Assembly (NCBI GenBank): GCA_023134955.1
Contig: JAGLUC010000123.1
Location: 1-26,849 of the forward strand
DNA from: Methylococcales bacterium
GTDB taxonomy: Bacteria; Pseudomonadota; Gammaproteobacteria; Methylococcales; Methylomonadaceae
DNA: 26,849 nt
Direction of reading: 5' to 3'
Shown here: piece by piece, positions 1 to 8,509 of the stretch
Layout: every line of letters begins with the position of its first letter
Numbering within the stretch: the first letter of the stretch is position 1
Position numbers and translations under genes: made by a program
Notes under the pieces: generated by a model
The model's database searches: none
Told to the model about the DNA's origin: nothing
What the model saw: only the letters and a program-made list of their open reading frames with translations

Positions 1-117
1 GTGCTTAACATTTGGAGTTACCTCCGCCTGCCCGATGTTTGCTATCCGGTGGTTGACCTACCTTGCCGGAACGGGACTTACACCCGTTGGAATAATCGAC
101 CTTGCTCGGCCGCACAC
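1..117 (-). mobile_element. 5' end of a group II intron (cut by window edge)
   Basis: Read on the minus strand, the segment starting at 117 opens with GUGUGCGG, matching the GUGYG 5' boundary of group II introns. It continues with a hairpin holding GGGUGUAAGUCCC, like the GGGUGAGAGUCCC of domain I in bacterial introns, and a further CCGG...CCGG pairing followed by AUAGC, as in group IIC-like domain I. The intron would run off the left edge, so the catalytic domains V/VI and any reverse transcriptase/maturase lie outside the window. The 5' exon is the stretch downstream of the HdeD-like gene. Subclass and activity cannot be judged from 117 bases. Confidence 0.65.
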
Positions 118-138
118 CCCATTGATTTTTCATTCTCT

Positions 139-169
139 TTAATCAATCAAGTTTGGTCTCATTGATTAA
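139..169. repeat. AT-rich hairpin between HdeD gene and intron
   Basis: A perfect 9-bp inverted repeat (TTAATCAAT at 139-147, ATTGATTAA at 161-169) surrounds a 13-base loop. On the minus strand it lies after the HdeD-like gene and 21 bases before the intron boundary. Group IIC introns often insert just after terminator-like hairpins, so this may be the target stem. It has no U-tract, so it is a poor terminator by itself. Confidence 0.4.
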
Positions 170-216
170 CATTGATTTAATTCTCTGTTTTTTGACTCAT
201 GCGCTTTACCCGGTTT

Positions 217-792
217 TTAATCAATTGTTTTGTGATGCAAACTGATTTGTATCAATGACCAGCCCAGAAATATCATGTTAATTCCTAACAGCAGACCAAG
301 AACCCACAGTCCTGTCTGTGGCCAACCCAGCCAGACGACAATAGCCAAAAATAAAGCAGTAATACCGCTAAAAAACACCCAGCCCCATTTTGGCAAAGAA
401 CGCATCATTAGAGCAAAATAAATTTTTGTAAGACCTTCTATCGCAAAAAATACTGTTAACAACAGGGTTATTGTCAGGCTACCTTGTGCTGGTTCTGTCA
501 CTAAAAAATAACCGATAATTGTCTGTAATAGTCCAATAGCAAACCATAAGCTAAATCCTGGCATATTGATAATATTGACAGCTCTAATAATCTGGAAGAT
601 GCCGCCTAGCAATAATAACCAGCCCAAGAATATGATGATGCCCAGGGTAAAGATATGTGGGACGATAATAGCTAATGTGCCAAGAATAACGAAAAAAACA
701 CCTTCTGCAAAAAATAGTTTCCAATGTTTTTGTAGATATTCGATTATGGTTTGTTGCATCTTTTGTAAATCAACGGTAATAATTTTTTTCAT
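217..792 (-). CDS. HdeD/DUF308 family membrane protein
   Basis: This 191-residue integral membrane protein has a short cytoplasmic N-terminus (about residues 1-22) and then roughly six hydrophobic segments between residues 25 and 185. The pattern of paired helices with short G/W-rich turns, including repeated LGxxxLxxG-type segments (FLGWLLLLGGIFQ near residue 55), fits the HdeD/DUF308 family. HdeD of E. coli, about 190 residues, is linked to acid resistance at high cell density; the role here is unknown. The start at 792 is preceded by CCAGGACGTGAAAT, giving an AGGA ribosome site. It is a single-gene unit: upstream is a repeat-containing gap, and downstream lies the intron. Family assignment is firm; function is not. 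Confidence 0.8.
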   Translation of the reverse strand: MKKIITVDLQKMQQTIIEYLQKHWKLFFAEGVFFVILGTLAIIVPHIFTLGIIIFLGWLLLLGGIFQIIRAVNIINMPGFSLWFAIGLLQTIIGYFLVTEPAQGSLTITLLLTVFFAIEGLTKIYFALMMRSLPKWGWVFFSGITALFLAIVVWLGWPQTGLWVLGLLLGINMIFLGWSLIQISLHHKTID

Positions 793-941
793 ATTTCACG
801 TCCTGGATTTGACTTTAAAATTAATTGGAGTGACTCAATGCTTTCTGTTTGCTGCTAGTCATTGTTTTCTGATGTAAAAACAAAGTATTAATTCAGATAA
901 ATGCATCTTTTCTACTGAACTCAGAGTCTTCGGGGTCAGAG

Positions 942-1062
942 TCAATGCCATTAAGTTAAGCAAGCTGAAATAGGATGTGCTGAGGAACGAAGCGCATCTT
1001 TCGCGATTGATGCGCTTCCTATCGTCAGCACATCCTATGTTATCACCTTAACTTAACGACAC
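942..1062. repeat. Imperfect palindromic repeat (MITE/REP-like)
   Basis: The gap 793-1231 contains no gene, but most of its centre is one long imperfect inverted repeat. The outer arms hold TTAAGTTAAG (951-960) against CTTAACTTAA (1047-1056), then ATAGGATGTGCTGA against TCAGCACATCCTAT. The inner arms are AGCGCATC (991-998) and GATGCGCT (1009-1016) around a 10-base loop. A 16-base direct repeat, AGAGTCTTCG(G/C)GGTCA with one mismatch, flanks it at 923-938 and 1078-1093. No transposase is present, so it is a non-autonomous palindromic element, probably multicopy in the genome. Confidence 0.7.
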
Positions 1063-1231
1063 TGGGTTTAAGATACAAGAGTCTTCGCGGTCAAGCCTTA
1101 CATTTGACATCTCGCTGGGTGAATTCACCTTATGCTTTGTTGGATCCCAATGCCTTTTTGCAGAATCATTAATGCAGCAAAGCAAATCGCCATTCCTGCT
1201 GTGAAAGACTGTAATAATCTACGCTAAATAG

Positions 1232-4138
1232 TTACTCATTTTCTTCATAGTCTGTAGTTGCCGGGCAGCTACAAAAAAAATGTCTGTCGCCATATGCATT
1301 ATCAATGCGCCCAATAGGTGGCCAGTATTTATCATCATGTTGATGATCATCTGGAAAAAATGCTAGCTGTTTGGAATAAGGCAGGTTCCATTCTTTATCT
1401 AATAGCAAACGATGAGTATGCGGGGCATTATGTAGTACATTATTTTTAGTATCCGCCTTTCCTGATTCAATTTCCCTTATTTCTTGCCGTATGGCGATTA
1501 AAGCATCACAAAAACGATCAATTTCTGCTTTATTCTCACTTTCTGTAGGTTCAATCATCAGGGTTTCTGCGACTGGAAATGATATGGTAGGTGCATGAAA
1601 TCCATAATCAATTAAGCGTTTGGCAATATCATCGACCGTTATATTGCTTGATTTTTTAAAGGCTCGACAATCAATAATACATTCATGAGCAACGCGGTCA
1701 TTTTTACCGGTAAATAAAATGGGATAATGGGGGGCTAGTTTTTGAGCGATATAATTAGCATTTAAAATAGCATGTAAAGTTGCCTGTTTTAGTCCTGTTG
1801 CACCCATCATGGCGATATATGCCCAGGAAATAGTCAGGATACTGGCTGAACCCCAGGGTGCGGCAGACACCGTACCTACTGTTCCATGATCAGATTTTGC
1901 CGGGTTTACACCTTCAATCACGGGGTGGTCTGGTAAATAAGGTGCCAGATGTTTGTTAACGCCAATTGGACCAACTCCTGGGCCGCCACCGCCATGAGGA
2001 ATGGCAAAGGTTTTGTGTAGATTAAGATGGGCGACATCGGCACCAATTTTTCCTGGGTGACTTAAGCCGACTAAGGCATTAAAATTGGCACCATCCAGAT
2101 AAACCTGACCTCCGTGTAGATGAATAATATCGCATATCTCCCGGAATGCCTGTTCAAACACACCATGAGTAGAAGGGTAGGTGATCATTAAAGCACCTAA
2201 AGAATCCCGGTATTGAATTACTTTTTTATTTAGATCGTCCAGGCTAATATTGCCGTTTTCATCACATGCCAAAACAACAACTTGAAAGCCTGCCATTACT
2301 GCGCTGGCTGGATTTGTTCCATGGGCAGAAGCAGGAATCAAACAAATATTTCTATGTGCTTCATTGCGAACCGCATGGTATTTGGCAATGACTAGTAAGC
2401 CGGTATATTCCCCCTGAGAGCCTGCATTAGGCTGAAAAGAAAAAGCGTCGAAACCAGTAAGGTCGCACAGCATGTCCTCTAACTCATCAAATAATTGTTG
2501 ATAACCCAAGGTTTGGTATAAGGGCGCAAAAGGGTGGATGTTGCTAAACTCATAAAAAGAAATAGCTTGCATTTCTGTTGCTGCATTCAGTTTCATAGTG
2601 CAGGATCCTAATGGAATCATGCTGCGGTCTAAGGCAATATCTTTTCTGGCTAAACGGCGCATATAACGCATCATTTCCGTTTCGGAATGATATTTTACAA
2701 AGACCGGATGTTGAAGAAACTGATCTGTGCGTAATAAAGTATCGGCAATACATTCTTCAAGATTGTTATCCAGTAATGTAATGTCGGGAATATCAACTGT
2801 TGATGCAGCAAATAGTCGCCATATTGTCCTAAGAGTTTGTCGGTTTGTGGTCTCATCTAAAGAAATAGCTATAGTGTCTGCATCAATGATACGAAAGTTG
2901 ATTTCTTCCTCTTGGGCTCGACTTGCCAGACGTTTAGCCCTGCGGGGAAGATGGATAATAAAGGTATCAAAATAGCTTTTGCTGGGGATTTGATAACCAA
3001 GTTGCTTAAGTCCTGCTACTAGTATTTGGGTATAACGATGAACCCGGCTGGCTATTAAGATTAAACCCTTGGGACCATGATATATAGCATAAAATCCGGC
3101 AATAACAGCGAGTAAAACTTGAGAGGTACAGATGTTACTGGTCGCTTTATCTCTACGAATATGTTGCTCGCGGGTTTGTAAAGCCATACGGTAAGCAATT
3201 TGTCCCTGATTATCCTTGGATACCCCGATGATTCGACCAGGGACAGAACGTTTATAAGCATCCTTGGTGGCAAAAAAAGCAGCATGAGGGCCTCCGTAAC
3301 CCATAGGGACTCCAAAACGTTGAGAATTACCAACCACAATATCGACATTAAAATCAGTGGGTGGTTTAAGTAAGACCAGGCTGAGTAAATCTGCTGCAAC
3401 AGTGACTAATGCCTGTTGTTTATGTGCAGAATTAACCAATTTAGTCAGATCATGAATCTCACCTTTAGAACCTGGATACTGAACTAAAATGGCAAAAAAT
3501 TGCTGATTTTCCAGATTTTGATAAGGGCAGCCGATAATTGTTTCAAAACCCAAGGATTTTGCCCGTGTTTGCATCACCGCAATGGTCTGGGGATGACAGT
3601 CCTGATCAATAAAAACATTGTTAGACTGGTTTTTAGATAAACGTCGTGACATAGCCATAGCTTCAGCCGCAGCAGTTGCTTCATCAAGTAAGGAAGCATT
3701 TGCTAATTCCATACCCGTTAAGTCAATCACCATTTGCTGAAAGTTTAACAAAGCTTCCAGCCGACCCTGGCTGACTTCAGCCTGATAAGGGGTATAAGCG
3801 GTATACCAGGAAGGATTCTCCAGCACATTTCGTTTTATCACAGCCGGCATGATGGTGTCGTAATAACCCATGCCTATCATTGAGGTGTATACTTTATTAC
3901 GACTGCGAATCTTTCTAAGGTAAGTGATGACAGCACGTTCACTGATTGTTTCAGTCAGTTTTAAGGGTTCGTCACTGAGAATATTGTCTGGCACGGCTTG
4001 CTCAATTAACTCACCCAGGCTTTTTAATCCCAGTTCTGTAAGCATCGCCGTTGTTTGTTGTTGATTTGCGCCAATATGACGGCGTATAAAATTGCCACGC
4101 ATTTCCAGTTGGCTTAACGGTAACTTGGGAGATGGCAT
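1232..4138 (-). CDS. gcvP: Glycine dehydrogenase (decarboxylating), P-protein
   Basis: The P-protein of the glycine cleavage system is a PLP enzyme that decarboxylates glycine and passes the aminomethyl group to lipoyl-GcvH. The 968 residues match the usual single-chain bacterial length (about 950-970). The N-terminal half begins with the typical RRHIG segment. The C-terminal half contains HLNLHKTFAIPHGGGGPG, in which the HK lysine is the expected PLP Schiff-base residue, and SAHGTNPASA. The start at 4138 lies two bases after the gcvT stop, with AGAGG inside the gcvT end as ribosome site, so the two are probably translationally coupled. The C-terminus is complete. GcvH, the required partner, is not in this window, and no single-gene regulator is seen nearby. 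Confidence 0.97.
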   Translation of the reverse strand: MPSPKLPLSQLEMRGNFIRRHIGANQQQTTAMLTELGLKSLGELIEQAVPDNILSDEPLKLTETISERAVITYLRKIRSRNKVYTSMIGMGYYDTIMPAVIKRNVLENPSWYTAYTPYQAEVSQGRLEALLNFQQMVIDLTGMELANASLLDEATAAAEAMAMSRRLSKNQSNNVFIDQDCHPQTIAVMQTRAKSLGFETIIGCPYQNLENQQFFAILVQYPGSKGEIHDLTKLVNSAHKQQALVTVAADLLSLVLLKPPTDFNVDIVVGNSQRFGVPMGYGGPHAAFFATKDAYKRSVPGRIIGVSKDNQGQIAYRMALQTREQHIRRDKATSNICTSQVLLAVIAGFYAIYHGPKGLILIASRVHRYTQILVAGLKQLGYQIPSKSYFDTFIIHLPRRAKRLASRAQEEEINFRIIDADTIAISLDETTNRQTLRTIWRLFAASTVDIPDITLLDNNLEECIADTLLRTDQFLQHPVFVKYHSETEMMRYMRRLARKDIALDRSMIPLGSCTMKLNAATEMQAISFYEFSNIHPFAPLYQTLGYQQLFDELEDMLCDLTGFDAFSFQPNAGSQGEYTGLLVIAKYHAVRNEAHRNICLIPASAHGTNPASAVMAGFQVVVLACDENGNISLDDLNKKVIQYRDSLGALMITYPSTHGVFEQAFREICDIIHLHGGQVYLDGANFNALVGLSHPGKIGADVAHLNLHKTFAIPHGGGGPGVGPIGVNKHLAPYLPDHPVIEGVNPAKSDHGTVGTVSAAPWGSASILTISWAYIAMMGATGLKQATLHAILNANYIAQKLAPHYPILFTGKNDRVAHECIIDCRAFKKSSNITVDDIAKRLIDYGFHAPTISFPVAETLMIEPTESENKAEIDRFCDALIAIRQEIREIESGKADTKNNVLHNAPHTHRLLLDKEWNLPYSKQLAFFPDDHQHDDKYWPPIGRIDNAYGDRHFFCSCPATTDYEENE

Positions 4139-4140
4139 AG

Positions 4141-5226
4141 TTATAACCTCTGATAACGGTGTGGAATAAAAGGTAAAGAAACAATGTTGACAGTAATCAT
4201 GCGCTTTCTAACCTTGGCATATAAAACAGCTTCTTTATAATGACTATTAATTAACGCCAAAGCAATGGGTTTTCCCAGACTGGGGGAAAAACTGCCACTG
4301 GTCACTAAACCTACTAATTGATCTTGGTCATCAAATAATTCAGTGTTTTCTCTTACCGGAGCTTTTCCGTCGACAATAAGGCCTACCCGTCGTCTAGTAG
4401 TACCTGATAATAATTGATGCTGAAGAATATTTGCCCCCAGATAGTTTGTGGCATCTTTCCTGAACGTCCATTTTAATCCGGCTTCAACAGGACTAATGCT
4501 GTCATTGAGCTCATGTCCATATAAACTTAACCCCGCTTCAAGGCGTAAAGTATCTCTGGCACCCAGGCCAATTGCTTTAATCTCATTAAAAGTCAAAAGT
4601 TTATTTGCCAGTGTTTCAGCATGTATGTTGTCAATGGAAATCTCAAAACCATCTTCCCCGGTATACCCACAACGACTGATAAAACATGTCATATCAGCTA
4701 TTTGGGCAGAGCAAGCCTGCATAAATGATAGTTCTGACGCTTGCTTACTAAGTTGAGCCATTACTTGTGCAGCAGCAGGGCCTTGTAAAGCAAGTAAGGC
4801 CTGGTCATGAAGGTCTTCAATAGTACACCGATTAGATAAATGCTGTTTTAGGTGGGCAAAGTCTTTTTCTTTACAAGCGGCATTAACAACAACAAGAAAT
4901 CCCGATTCCAAGTGAGTAATGATAATGTCATCAATAATACCGCCATTTTCATTAGTTAAAACCGTGTAACGCTGTTGTCCATTTTTTAGTCCACTGATGT
5001 TACCGGGCACTAACGTTTCCAGTTCTTCTGCGACTGACAGGCCGGTAATGAGAAATTGACCCATATGTGAAATGTCAAAAAGGCCAGCCAGTTCTCGGCA
5101 ATGGAGGTGTTCCTGGATGATGCCCGACCCATATTGCACAGGCATTTCATAGCCAGCAAAAGCAACCATTTTTGCACCTAAGTTAAGGTGAAGCTTATAA
5201 AGAGGTGTTGTTTTTAATTCGGACAT
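4141..5226 (-). CDS. gcvT: Aminomethyltransferase, T-protein of glycine cleavage
   Basis: GcvT takes the aminomethyl group from GcvH, releases ammonia and transfers the one-carbon unit to tetrahydrofolate. The 361-residue product starts MSELKTTPLYKLH, like the E. coli protein (364 residues), with the conserved GYEMPVQY and FDISHMGQ segments and the C-terminal barrel domain (GLVTSGSFSPSLGKPIALA). A longer reading frame begins at a TTG at 5256, but the ATG at 5226 fits the family start, so it is preferred; its ribosome site is weak. The gene comes directly before gcvP in the same transcript. No glycine riboswitch was recognised in the short sequence upstream. Confidence 0.95.
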   Translation of the reverse strand: MSELKTTPLYKLHLNLGAKMVAFAGYEMPVQYGSGIIQEHLHCRELAGLFDISHMGQFLITGLSVAEELETLVPGNISGLKNGQQRYTVLTNENGGIIDDIIITHLESGFLVVVNAACKEKDFAHLKQHLSNRCTIEDLHDQALLALQGPAAAQVMAQLSKQASELSFMQACSAQIADMTCFISRCGYTGEDGFEISIDNIHAETLANKLLTFNEIKAIGLGARDTLRLEAGLSLYGHELNDSISPVEAGLKWTFRKDATNYLGANILQHQLLSGTTRRRVGLIVDGKAPVRENTELFDDQDQLVGLVTSGSFSPSLGKPIALALINSHYKEAVLYAKVRKRMITVNIVSLPFIPHRYQRL

Positions 5227-5472
5227 TAAGCATCCAGGTAAAAGTAAATTAACCAATTAAGAAAATTATACTTTGTAGACTTTTCCAATATTGGCAAATA
5301 CATCAAATGAAATTTTATTATGCCACTTTTTTTCGGTAAATCAATCTAACGTAAGTGTTTATTCGTTAGTCCATGATCTCAACCTTAAAACTGAGCAACT
5401 TGCTGAAAAGTATGATTTTGAGCTAAAAGCTAACTATTACATAGATCCAAAAGTTTTCGCAGTATTTAAAAA

Positions 5473-5551
5473 GTAGCCCGTATAAAGTTTGCGTAATACG
5501 GGAAACCGATGACTCGAAACCCCGTAATACACTTCGTTTCATACGGGCTAC
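5473..5551. repeat. REP-like palindrome with GTAGCCCGTAT ends
   Basis: This 79-base inverted repeat begins GTAGCCCGTAT (5473-5483) and ends ATACGGGCTAC (5541-5551), with nested inner arms GTAATACGGG and CCCGTAATAC. It resembles the widespread GTAGCCCGGAT...ATCCGGG intergenic repeats of gammaproteobacteria. It sits in the 787-bp gap between gcvT and cheY. That gap holds no supported gene. Confidence 0.65.
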
Positions 5552-5649
5552 AATATGTGCTAATAAAAGCGTGTCGAAATACCCTGCCAGAACTTTTGGG
5601 ACGATATCTATCATAAAGTAACTCAACATGTGGTGAGAAATTTGGCATT

Positions 5650-5704
5650 GGGGGCAGAGTATAATTAAATTATGTTATTCGACTTTAAATGTGACACTGA
5701 CCCC
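5650..5704. repeat. GGGGTCAG-type inverted repeat
   Basis: GGGGGCAGAGT (5650-5660) faces ACACTGACCCC (5694-5704), with TTAAAT/ATTTAA-like inner pairing. Another CTGACCCC follows at 5713-5720. GGGGTCAGAGTC also occurs at 932-943 near the left palindrome. This is the terminal motif often seen in repeats associated with REP/Y1-type transposases, but no such transposase is in the window. Confidence 0.4.
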
Positions 5705-5810
5705 AGTTTCAGCTGACCCCAATTCCCTAAGTAAGCAGCATTGCAACTTTTTACCCTTTCTTCCTCTCTCTAAAATATTATTAGTTATTTTTAAAGATAT
5801 TCTATTTAGT

Positions 5811-5836
5811 GTCGCTAACCTGCTTTAAATGTAACT
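5811..5836 (+). repeat. Direct repeat copy 1 upstream of cheY
   Basis: GTCGCTAACCTGCTTTAAAT plus GTAACT is repeated at 6376-6400, with one deleted base and two substitutions. This copy lies about 180 bases before the cheY start, in the leader of the chemotaxis operon. The second copy lies between cheY and cheA. No clear sigma-70 or sigma-28 promoter could be chosen in this leader. Confidence 0.5.
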
Positions 5837-6013
5837 CAGAAATAATGTCGTTATTGATTGCAGAATTCAAAAAATATTTAACTAGTGAATATTCTTTTAA
5901 ATATTACTTGTACTTATGTGATTAATAAATCTGGACAAGTCAGTTGAGCATTAGATGCCGTGAATGACTGATTTTTCTGGGACAAAGTTTTATTGATTAA
6001 TTAGGAGAGAACA

Positions 6014-6376
6014 GTGGTAAGTATACTAGCGGTAGATGATTCAGCATCAATGAGACAAATGGTGTCATTCACTTTAAAAGGTGCTGGTTACACTGTGGTT
6101 GAAGCAGTTGATGGTGTTGATGCTTTAGATAAAGCAAAAGCACAAAAATTTGATTGTGTGGTAACGGATGTCAATATGCCCAATAAAGATGGTATTACTT
6201 TAATTGCTGATTTACGGGCATTAGCTGATTATAAATTTATCCCAATGTTGATGTTAACCACTGAATCAGGATTAGATAAAAAACAGGCAGGCAAAGCTGC
6301 GGGGGCGACAGGGTGGATAGTAAAGCCATTTAACCCCAATCAATTGTTAAAAACAATAAAGAAAGTGTTGGGTTAG
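6014..6376 (+). CDS. cheY: CheY, chemotaxis response regulator
   Basis: This 120-residue stand-alone receiver domain is phosphorylated by CheA and normally signals to the flagellar switch. The acidic pocket D8-D9, phospho-acceptor D52 (TDVNMP), switch Thr82/83 (LTTES) and K104 (VKPF) are all visible, so it should be active. It starts at GTG 6014, placed five bases after TAGGAGAG, a strong ribosome site. It is the first gene of the chemotaxis operon and is followed by cheA after about 43 bases. Because its gene neighbours are all chemotaxis genes and it has no output domain, CheY is the best call; a pilus-type regulator is possible if the output is not flagellar. Confidence 0.93.
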   Translation: MVSILAVDDSASMRQMVSFTLKGAGYTVVEAVDGVDALDKAKAQKFDCVVTDVNMPNKDGITLIADLRALADYKFIPMLMLTTESGLDKKQAGKAAGATGWIVKPFNPNQLLKTIKKVLG

Positions 6377-6400
6377 TCGCTAACCTGTTTAAGTGCAACT
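6376..6400 (+). repeat. Direct repeat copy 2 between cheY and cheA
   Basis: GTCGCTAACCTGTTTAAGTG plus CAACT repeats the element at 5811-5836. It begins on the last base of the cheY stop and occupies most of the cheY-cheA spacer. Paired copies on both sides of cheY suggest a small duplication, or a regulatory element used twice. Confidence 0.5.
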
Positions 6401-6419
6401 TAATTGAGTGGGAGAATCA

Positions 6420-8489
6420 ATGTCGATTGATATGGCACAGTTTCACCAAGTCTTTTTTGAAGAAAGTTTTGAAGGCCTGGATATCATGGAAACAGGTTTA
6501 CTAAATCTTGATATGGGCGATGTCGATGCTGAAGAGATCAATACCATTTTCAGGGCTGCTCATTCTATAAAAGGAGGGAGTGGTACATTTGGTTTTACCT
6601 CTGTAGCAGACTTTACCCATGTTATGGAAACCTTGTTAGATGAAATGCGTGATGGCCGTAGGCAAATTACCCAACCAGCTGTTGATGTATTGCTCGGTTC
6701 GGTGGATTGTTTAAGAGAAATGCTGACAGCTATTCAGGATGAACAAGATGTTGATGAGGCTAAAGTCACCGAGTATAAAAAACAGTTGGAAATTGAATTA
6801 AACGGTAGTGAAAGCATTGAAACTACAGCTATAGAATCGGTTGAAGCTGCTGCTAAAAAGCCTGTTGATAATGCTCAAACAGGCTGGTGCATCGCATTTA
6901 GCCCACACGCTCATTTACTTAAAACAGGGAATGATCCTGTCAGGATGTTCCGTGAATTAGCTACCCTGGGGAAACTAACAACAACAGTTGATTTATTAGG
7001 AGTACCAGATTTATTTGAGCTGGATGCTGAAGAATGTCACTTATCATGGCAGTTAGATATTATTGGTCATTTTCCTGAAGATGAAATTGATGATATTTTT
7101 AACTGGGTAGAAGATGATTGTGACCTATCCATTCAGATATTATCAGAACAAGAGGGTTTGGATGGGCAAGCTGCTGCTATGGAGTCTATTGCCCCTAGTC
7201 AAAACTTAAAAACCGATGTCTCTATGGATACGGCTAAGCCAAAAGAGACTGGTCTGTCTCCAGTAACAAAACCTAACAGTAATAAAAACAAAAAAGAATC
7301 TGAAAAATCTGTGGCAAAAACCTCAAGCTCTATACGAGTTGATACGGGGAAAATTGATACTTTAATCAATATGGTGGGTGAACTAGTCATTACGCAATCA
7401 ATGTTGAGTCTAGTTGGTGAGCATTTTGAATTGAACAAGTTAGACCAGCTAAAAAATGGCTTGTCACAATTGGAGAGACACACTAGAGAGTTACAAGAAA
7501 GTGTAATGAATATTCGTATGCTACCAATCAGTTTTGTATTTAGTCGCTTTCCTCGTTTAGTACATGATTTAAGCAGCAAATTAGATAAAAAAATTGAATT
7601 GGTTTTAGTAGGTGAAAATACAGAAGTAGATAAAACAGTCGTAGAATTATTAAGTGATCCACTTGTTCATTTAGTCAGAAATAGTCTCGATCATGGTGTT
7701 GAAATGCCAGCTGATCGCATTGCAGCGAGTAAGCCAGAAACAGGAACGATTACTTTAGAGGCCTATCATCGTGGCGGTAATATCGTCATTGAAGTGAGGG
7801 ATGATGGTAAAGGTCTTGATAAAGAAATGCTCAAAAACAAAGCCATAGAAAAAGGTTTGATTAATGAAGATGCTGTATTAACAGATAAACAAACCTATGA
7901 ACTGATTTTTATGGCAGGGTTTTCTACTGCTGAAAAATTGACGGATGTTTCTGGCCGTGGTGTCGGCATGGATGTGGTAAGAAGAAACATTCAGTCATTA
8001 GGTGGCAATATAGAAATTACCTCAAAGCTTGGACAAGGTACAACAATAGCCATTCATTTACCGCTTACTTTGGCGATATTAGACGGTCAATCCATTGCGG
8101 TTGGAGATGAACGCTTTATTATTCCTCTAGGTGCAATTATTGAATCAGTTAACGTAACTGACGATATGATTAATCGAGTGGTCGGAAAAGGTGAGACTTT
8201 TAGATTAAGAGATGAGTACCTGCCCATAGTCAGAATGCATGGTATTTTTGATGTTGTATCTGCACGAGCAACAAAATTAACCGAAGGTTTAGTGGTTGTA
8301 GTGGATGGGCAGGGTATGCGGTGTGGTTTATTTATCGATGACTTATTAGGTCAGCAACAGGTTGTCATTAAATCACTGGAAGCTAATTACAGAAAAGTGG
8401 AAGGTGTCTCAGGTGCAACAATTTTGGGTGATGGCTCGGTTGCATTAATTTTGGATATTCCAGGATTAGTTCGTTTATCTAATCAGTAA
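6420..8489 (+). CDS. cheA: CheA, chemotaxis histidine kinase
   Basis: CheA autophosphorylates in receptor arrays and passes phosphate to CheY and CheB. With the ATG at 6420 (GGGAG ribosome site just before) the protein has 689 residues; a GTG at 6408 would add four. Domains: HPt with phospho-His48 (AAHSIKGG, residues 46-53); a P2-like response-regulator-binding region about 155-242; an S/K-rich linker; the dimerisation helices about 304-370; the kinase domain with N-box HLVRNSLDHG (417-426), G1 RDDGKGLD (460-467) and G2 GRGVGMDVV (512-520); and a CheW-like domain from about 551. All key residues are present. It lies between cheY and cheW, 20 bases before the latter. Confidence 0.97.
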   Translation: MSIDMAQFHQVFFEESFEGLDIMETGLLNLDMGDVDAEEINTIFRAAHSIKGGSGTFGFTSVADFTHVMETLLDEMRDGRRQITQPAVDVLLGSVDCLREMLTAIQDEQDVDEAKVTEYKKQLEIELNGSESIETTAIESVEAAAKKPVDNAQTGWCIAFSPHAHLLKTGNDPVRMFRELATLGKLTTTVDLLGVPDLFELDAEECHLSWQLDIIGHFPEDEIDDIFNWVEDDCDLSIQILSEQEGLDGQAAAMESIAPSQNLKTDVSMDTAKPKETGLSPVTKPNSNKNKKESEKSVAKTSSSIRVDTGKIDTLINMVGELVITQSMLSLVGEHFELNKLDQLKNGLSQLERHTRELQESVMNIRMLPISFVFSRFPRLVHDLSSKLDKKIELVLVGENTEVDKTVVELLSDPLVHLVRNSLDHGVEMPADRIAASKPETGTITLEAYHRGGNIVIEVRDDGKGLDKEMLKNKAIEKGLINEDAVLTDKQTYELIFMAGFSTAEKLTDVSGRGVGMDVVRRNIQSLGGNIEITSKLGQGTTIAIHLPLTLAILDGQSIAVGDERFIIPLGAIIESVNVTDDMINRVVGKGETFRLRDEYLPIVRMHGIFDVVSARATKLTEGLVVVVDGQGMRCGLFIDDLLGQQQVVIKSLEANYRKVEGVSGATILGDGSVALILDIPGLVRLSNQ

Positions 8490-8509
8490 AAAACAGTTAG
8501 CAGACAATT

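Noticed and set aside
241..256. CTGATTTGTATCAA, a one-mismatch FNR-like box
   Set aside because: It lies inside the 3' end of the HdeD-like coding region with no gene start near; likely chance.
5227..5290. Glycine riboswitch upstream of gcvT
   Set aside because: The short AT-rich sequence has none of the conserved tandem-aptamer elements.
5291..5476. 61-residue plus-strand frame starting at TTG, ending at the REP palindrome
   Set aside because: No ribosome site, non-ATG start, no recognisable motif, and its end coincides with a repeat. It could be a gene remnant, but nothing supports it.
5423..5648. Minus-strand frames across the REP element
   Set aside because: They are produced by the palindrome itself and have no protein-like character.
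5980..6010. CAAAGTTT as a possible sigma-28 -35 before cheY
   Set aside because: No GCCGATAA-like -10 follows at the needed spacing.
6408..6419. GTG start four codons upstream for CheA
   Set aside because: The GGGAG before the ATG at 6420 overlaps the extra codons and works as the ribosome site for the ATG.
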